Made by a program: the position numbers and the translations under genes | Notes under the pieces: model-generated | Databases searched by the model: none | What the model was told of the DNA's origin: nothing | What the model saw: only the letters and a program-made list of their open reading frames with translations | Assembly: GCA_020740775.1 (NCBI GenBank) | Contig: JAHEWK010000034.1 | Span: 1-64,000, forward strand | Length of the DNA: 64,000 nucleotides | From: Ilyonectria destructans | Taxonomy: Eukaryota; Ascomycota; Sordariomycetes; Hypocreales; Nectriaceae | Direction of reading: 5' to 3' | Shown: piece after piece, positions 61,201 through 64,000 of the stretch | How positions within the stretch are numbered: position 1 is the stretch's first letter | Layout of the letters: each line of letters starts with the position of its first letter

Positions 61201-63953
61201 TGGATCCCCTGAGCATAGAGATGACATTCCTGCGGCTCTCACAAATCGTCAACCGTTGCCAGCGCCACAAGTGCAACACCACGTACTGCTTGCGTGTGAG
61301 GAAAAGAACCGGCGATCTGGCAAGGGATATGGAAGGCGCCGCAGCAGATATCGAGGCGGCCAACGTTGCCAATCCAGAGAGGGAGTGTCGTTTTGACTTC
61401 CCTCGTGCCTTGCGGGAGCTGGCCGCAGTGATCAGGAAGGAAGGCCGGTCGTACTACATCTTTGAGGCGGCCCGGAATGACAGCCTCATGAACAACTTCA
61501 ACCCTGCGATTATCCTAGGCTGGCTAGCCAATATCGACATATCTCCTTGCACCAGCTTACAGGCGGTCATTACCTACGCTGCGAAGTATTGCAGTAAAGC
61601 TGAGAAGAAGACCGAGTCTTTCTCCCGGCTTGCAGACCAGGTCTTGCCTCATACATCGCACGTTCAGCCCCTGTTGTCCTTCTCCTCTCGCCTCATGAAC
61701 AAGCTGATCGCCGAGAGAGATTACTCGGCGCAGGAGATTTCCTATCTGCTGCTTAACATTCCGCTGCAAGAAGGCACCCGTATGGTTGTCACCGTGGACT
61801 GCCGTCCGTTGGAGCGACAGGCGCGTTTGTATCGTGTGGATGGAGATGTCAACGAGGCCATCGGCAGCTACAGGAAATATTTAGAGAGAAAGGACCAGCA
61901 TGAGGATGTAACGTATCTCGAATACCTACAGTCGTACAATCTCAACACGTGGAGGAGACTCGCTGCTCACACGAAAAAGAGGGTCCTGTCTTACTTCCCT
62001 CGATACAAATCCATGGAAGCCTCTTCCCAGTTTAACGACTTCTGTCGTGTTAAATTGATGATGGTTCATCCACATCGCTTTCCAGAAGAGTTGCTCGTTG
62101 TGGGTGGCCAGCGGTTCGATTCTTTCACAGCCGGGTACATGCGCTGCAGACAGCTCCACGATACCCATACGGACGATCATTATGGAGAGCCGGATACGGA
62201 TGAATTGACTGCAGAGGACGATGAGTTTGAGCTTGAGGCCCATGAGGAGCCCATCGCGGAGGAGGATTGGCATGAACTCGCCCGCATGCTACCTGACCGC
62301 CCGCTGGAGGAAGAGGACATCGACATCCTCGGCCGCCGAGATGTTGACATTAATTACGATTGGACCACTCATGTTGGGCGGTATACCGATGATGGCATTC
62401 TCAACGGCGACTACTGGAAGCAACGCAAAGCGGAAAACACCCTTGACCTTGACGTGGATGATCAGCCATTGGAGGCTCGCGATTCCCTAAATCCAGAGCA
62501 GCGCCTGGTGTACGGCACGGTGATGGGCCACTTCCTGACCCGGGATCCCTCCCAGTTGTTACTCCATGTGGATGGCGGAGGCGGCACTGGCAAGTCATAC
62601 CTCATTAACCTGCTCTCCGCGCACCTTCAAGCCGCGACGGGCGGGAGAGGGACACCCGTCTGGCGTGCCGCGCCCACGGGCGTCGCGGGAAATCAGATTT
62701 CGGGCACTACCTTGTATTCCCTGTTGCACCTGCCAATTAATAAGGACTTCAAGCCTCTCTCAGCTATTGATAAGGCCCAGCTCCAGAAGAAGCTTAAGGA
62801 TATCAAGTATCTGATCATTGACGAGAAGAGCATGCTGGGACTGCGTCAGCTATCTTGGATTGATGACCGTCTCCGAGAGGCGTTCCCGAATAAGAACGAA
62901 GAGTTCTTTGGTGGCCTGAACATCCTGTTGGTTGGTGACTTCTTTCAGCTTCCCCCTGTGCTGCAGAAGCCGCTTTATTACGATAAAGAGGTCCAGGGAG
63001 TAGAGATCAAGGGCAGAAATGCATATAGGCGATTCGATAAATCGGTCTTCTTGAAAGTTGTCTAGCGGCAGCGTGGCGACGATCAGGAGGCATTCCGCCT
63101 AGCTCTCGGGGAATTGCGGCTGCTTCAACTATCTGTGGAATCCTGGAAGCTCCTTTCCAGCCGCGTACAGGCAAAACTAGACGATTAAGAGGTCGCAAGG
63201 TTTGTCAACGCCTTACGAGTATACGCCACTAAAGATAGGGTGAACGAATATAACCACTATCACCTCGACCGCCTCAGCCGGCCAGTCATCCAGGTCATGG
63301 CTAAGAACGTCGGCCCCGGCGCGGCTGCTGCGCCTGATGACAAGGCGGGCAACCTTACGAAGCAGATCCCAATATGCATTGGCTCCCGTCTGATGCTGAC
63401 GTCCAACCTTTGGCAGCCAGTTGACCTCTGCAACGGCGCTCGCGGCACAGTTTACGATATCGGCTGGGCACCTGGGGCCGACCCCATCCAAGACCCTCCC
63501 TATATTATCATAATGGAGTTTGACAAATACAGCGGACCGGTATTCCTAACCACCGCTGATGGCAGGAAGATTGTGCCGATTCTCCCAGTGGAGAGGGACT
63601 TCCTCATCGGAGCCACTCTCTGCGCTCGCACCCAGTTTCCCCTGATCGTATGCTACGCAATTACCGTACACAAGTCACAAAGCATCACCGAAGACATGAT
63701 AGTTACAGATCTGTCCTGCCGGGACTTTCAGACTGGTTTAAGCTACATGGCTGTCTCTCGCGTGAAAACGCTCGAGGGTCTGATGTTGGATGCACCATTT
63801 GATCGTAATCACCTGGCCTACGGGTCTCCCCCGGATGGCATGAAGATGAAGATGAGGGATCAGGAGCTTAGGAAACGACAGGTGCTCACACGGAATCCGT
63901 ACATGTCACATAATACCAAGAATAGCTATGCCAATGGATCAGTATGTAGATAA
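58236..63953 (+). pseudogene. Helitron Rep/helicase gene with two nonsense codons
   Basis: Exons 58236-58384, 58470-59017 and 59071-63953 join in frame (1,859 codons). The N-terminus has a Cys knuckle CARCGEEKPAGDF...CLGCRSQ; a second Cys region FCSRCQESW...CARC is near residue 410. The Rep domain shows GRGSPHNHGLYW (HUH-type H-x-H, about residue 890) and YAAKYCSK (the two-tyrosine motif, about 1068). The PIF1-type helicase has GGGGTGKSYL (Walker A, about 1401), LIIDEKSML (about 1480) and the late motif VHKSQSITEDMIV (about 1766). The frame is interrupted by TAG at 63063-63065 and TAA at 63186-63188, with homologous protein continuing. Helitrons move as rolling circles; this copy cannot make a full protein unless the stops are suppressed. 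Its 3' end is beyond the window. Confidence 0.85.
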
Positions 63954-64000
63954 TGCAATAGTAGTAATAGCTTCCCGGCCCACGGACACACAGCCTTCGG

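Overview
The window reads as an accessory, transposon-rich stretch of a filamentous ascomycete chromosome (Pezizomycotina, probably Hypocreales-like). The reasons are short spliceosomal introns of roughly 40-100 bp with GTANGT-type donors, a LaeA-like methyltransferase, a DUF6594 membrane protein, a fungal transcription-factor-domain protein, a Tad-type LINE, a Helitron, a Copia remnant and OrsD/RecQ proteins. Several stop codons look like C-to-T (RIP-type) damage. No rRNA, tRNA or CRISPR was recognised.

Left part (1-8 kb) is mostly genic: a transcription-factor-domain gene on the minus strand, then three secreted hydrolases: a GH24 lysozyme with an SH3-like domain (-), a GH33 sialidase/KDNase-type enzyme (-) and an SH3-CHAP amidase/peptidase (+). 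The lysozyme and CHAP protein share a closely related N-terminal SH3-like module, so the three look like a small set aimed at bacterial walls and surface sugars.

8.9-16.3 kb holds an N-terminal fragment of an OrsD/RecQ-family protein, a 5'-truncated non-LTR retrotransposon with a restriction-like endonuclease (CpG-poor, CTAG-rich), and the C-terminal ~1,380 codons of a bacterial-type Tc toxin A subunit whose 5' part is gone exactly where the retroelement ends. 16.9-29.8 kb carries a LaeA-like methyltransferase with a 7-nt exon, an FHA-protein pseudogene, an Est1-type gene (5' incomplete), a seven-exon ankyrin-repeat gene and a six-exon DUF6594 gene.

32-46.5 kb is a nest of mobile elements: an apparently intact two-ORF Tad-like LINE, a second truncated LINE copy split by a hAT-like MITE, a cysteine-rich small gene, an AT-hook pseudogene with RIP-like stops, and a second copy of the same MITE in the opposite orientation. 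Both MITE copies have perfect 8-bp target-site duplications.

46.5-55.7 kb is the most unusual part. An almost G-free AT-rich block surrounds a GC-rich island with 463 consecutive bases lacking T. Next to it lie two related genes on the minus strand. One has a tyrosine-recombinase-like region that runs into a RecQ helicase; the other has a tyrosine-recombinase-like region followed by an OrsD zinc-finger domain. The right end (56-64 kb) has LINE and Copia remnants and a Helitron whose Rep/helicase gene carries two nonsense codons and whose 3' end lies beyond the window.
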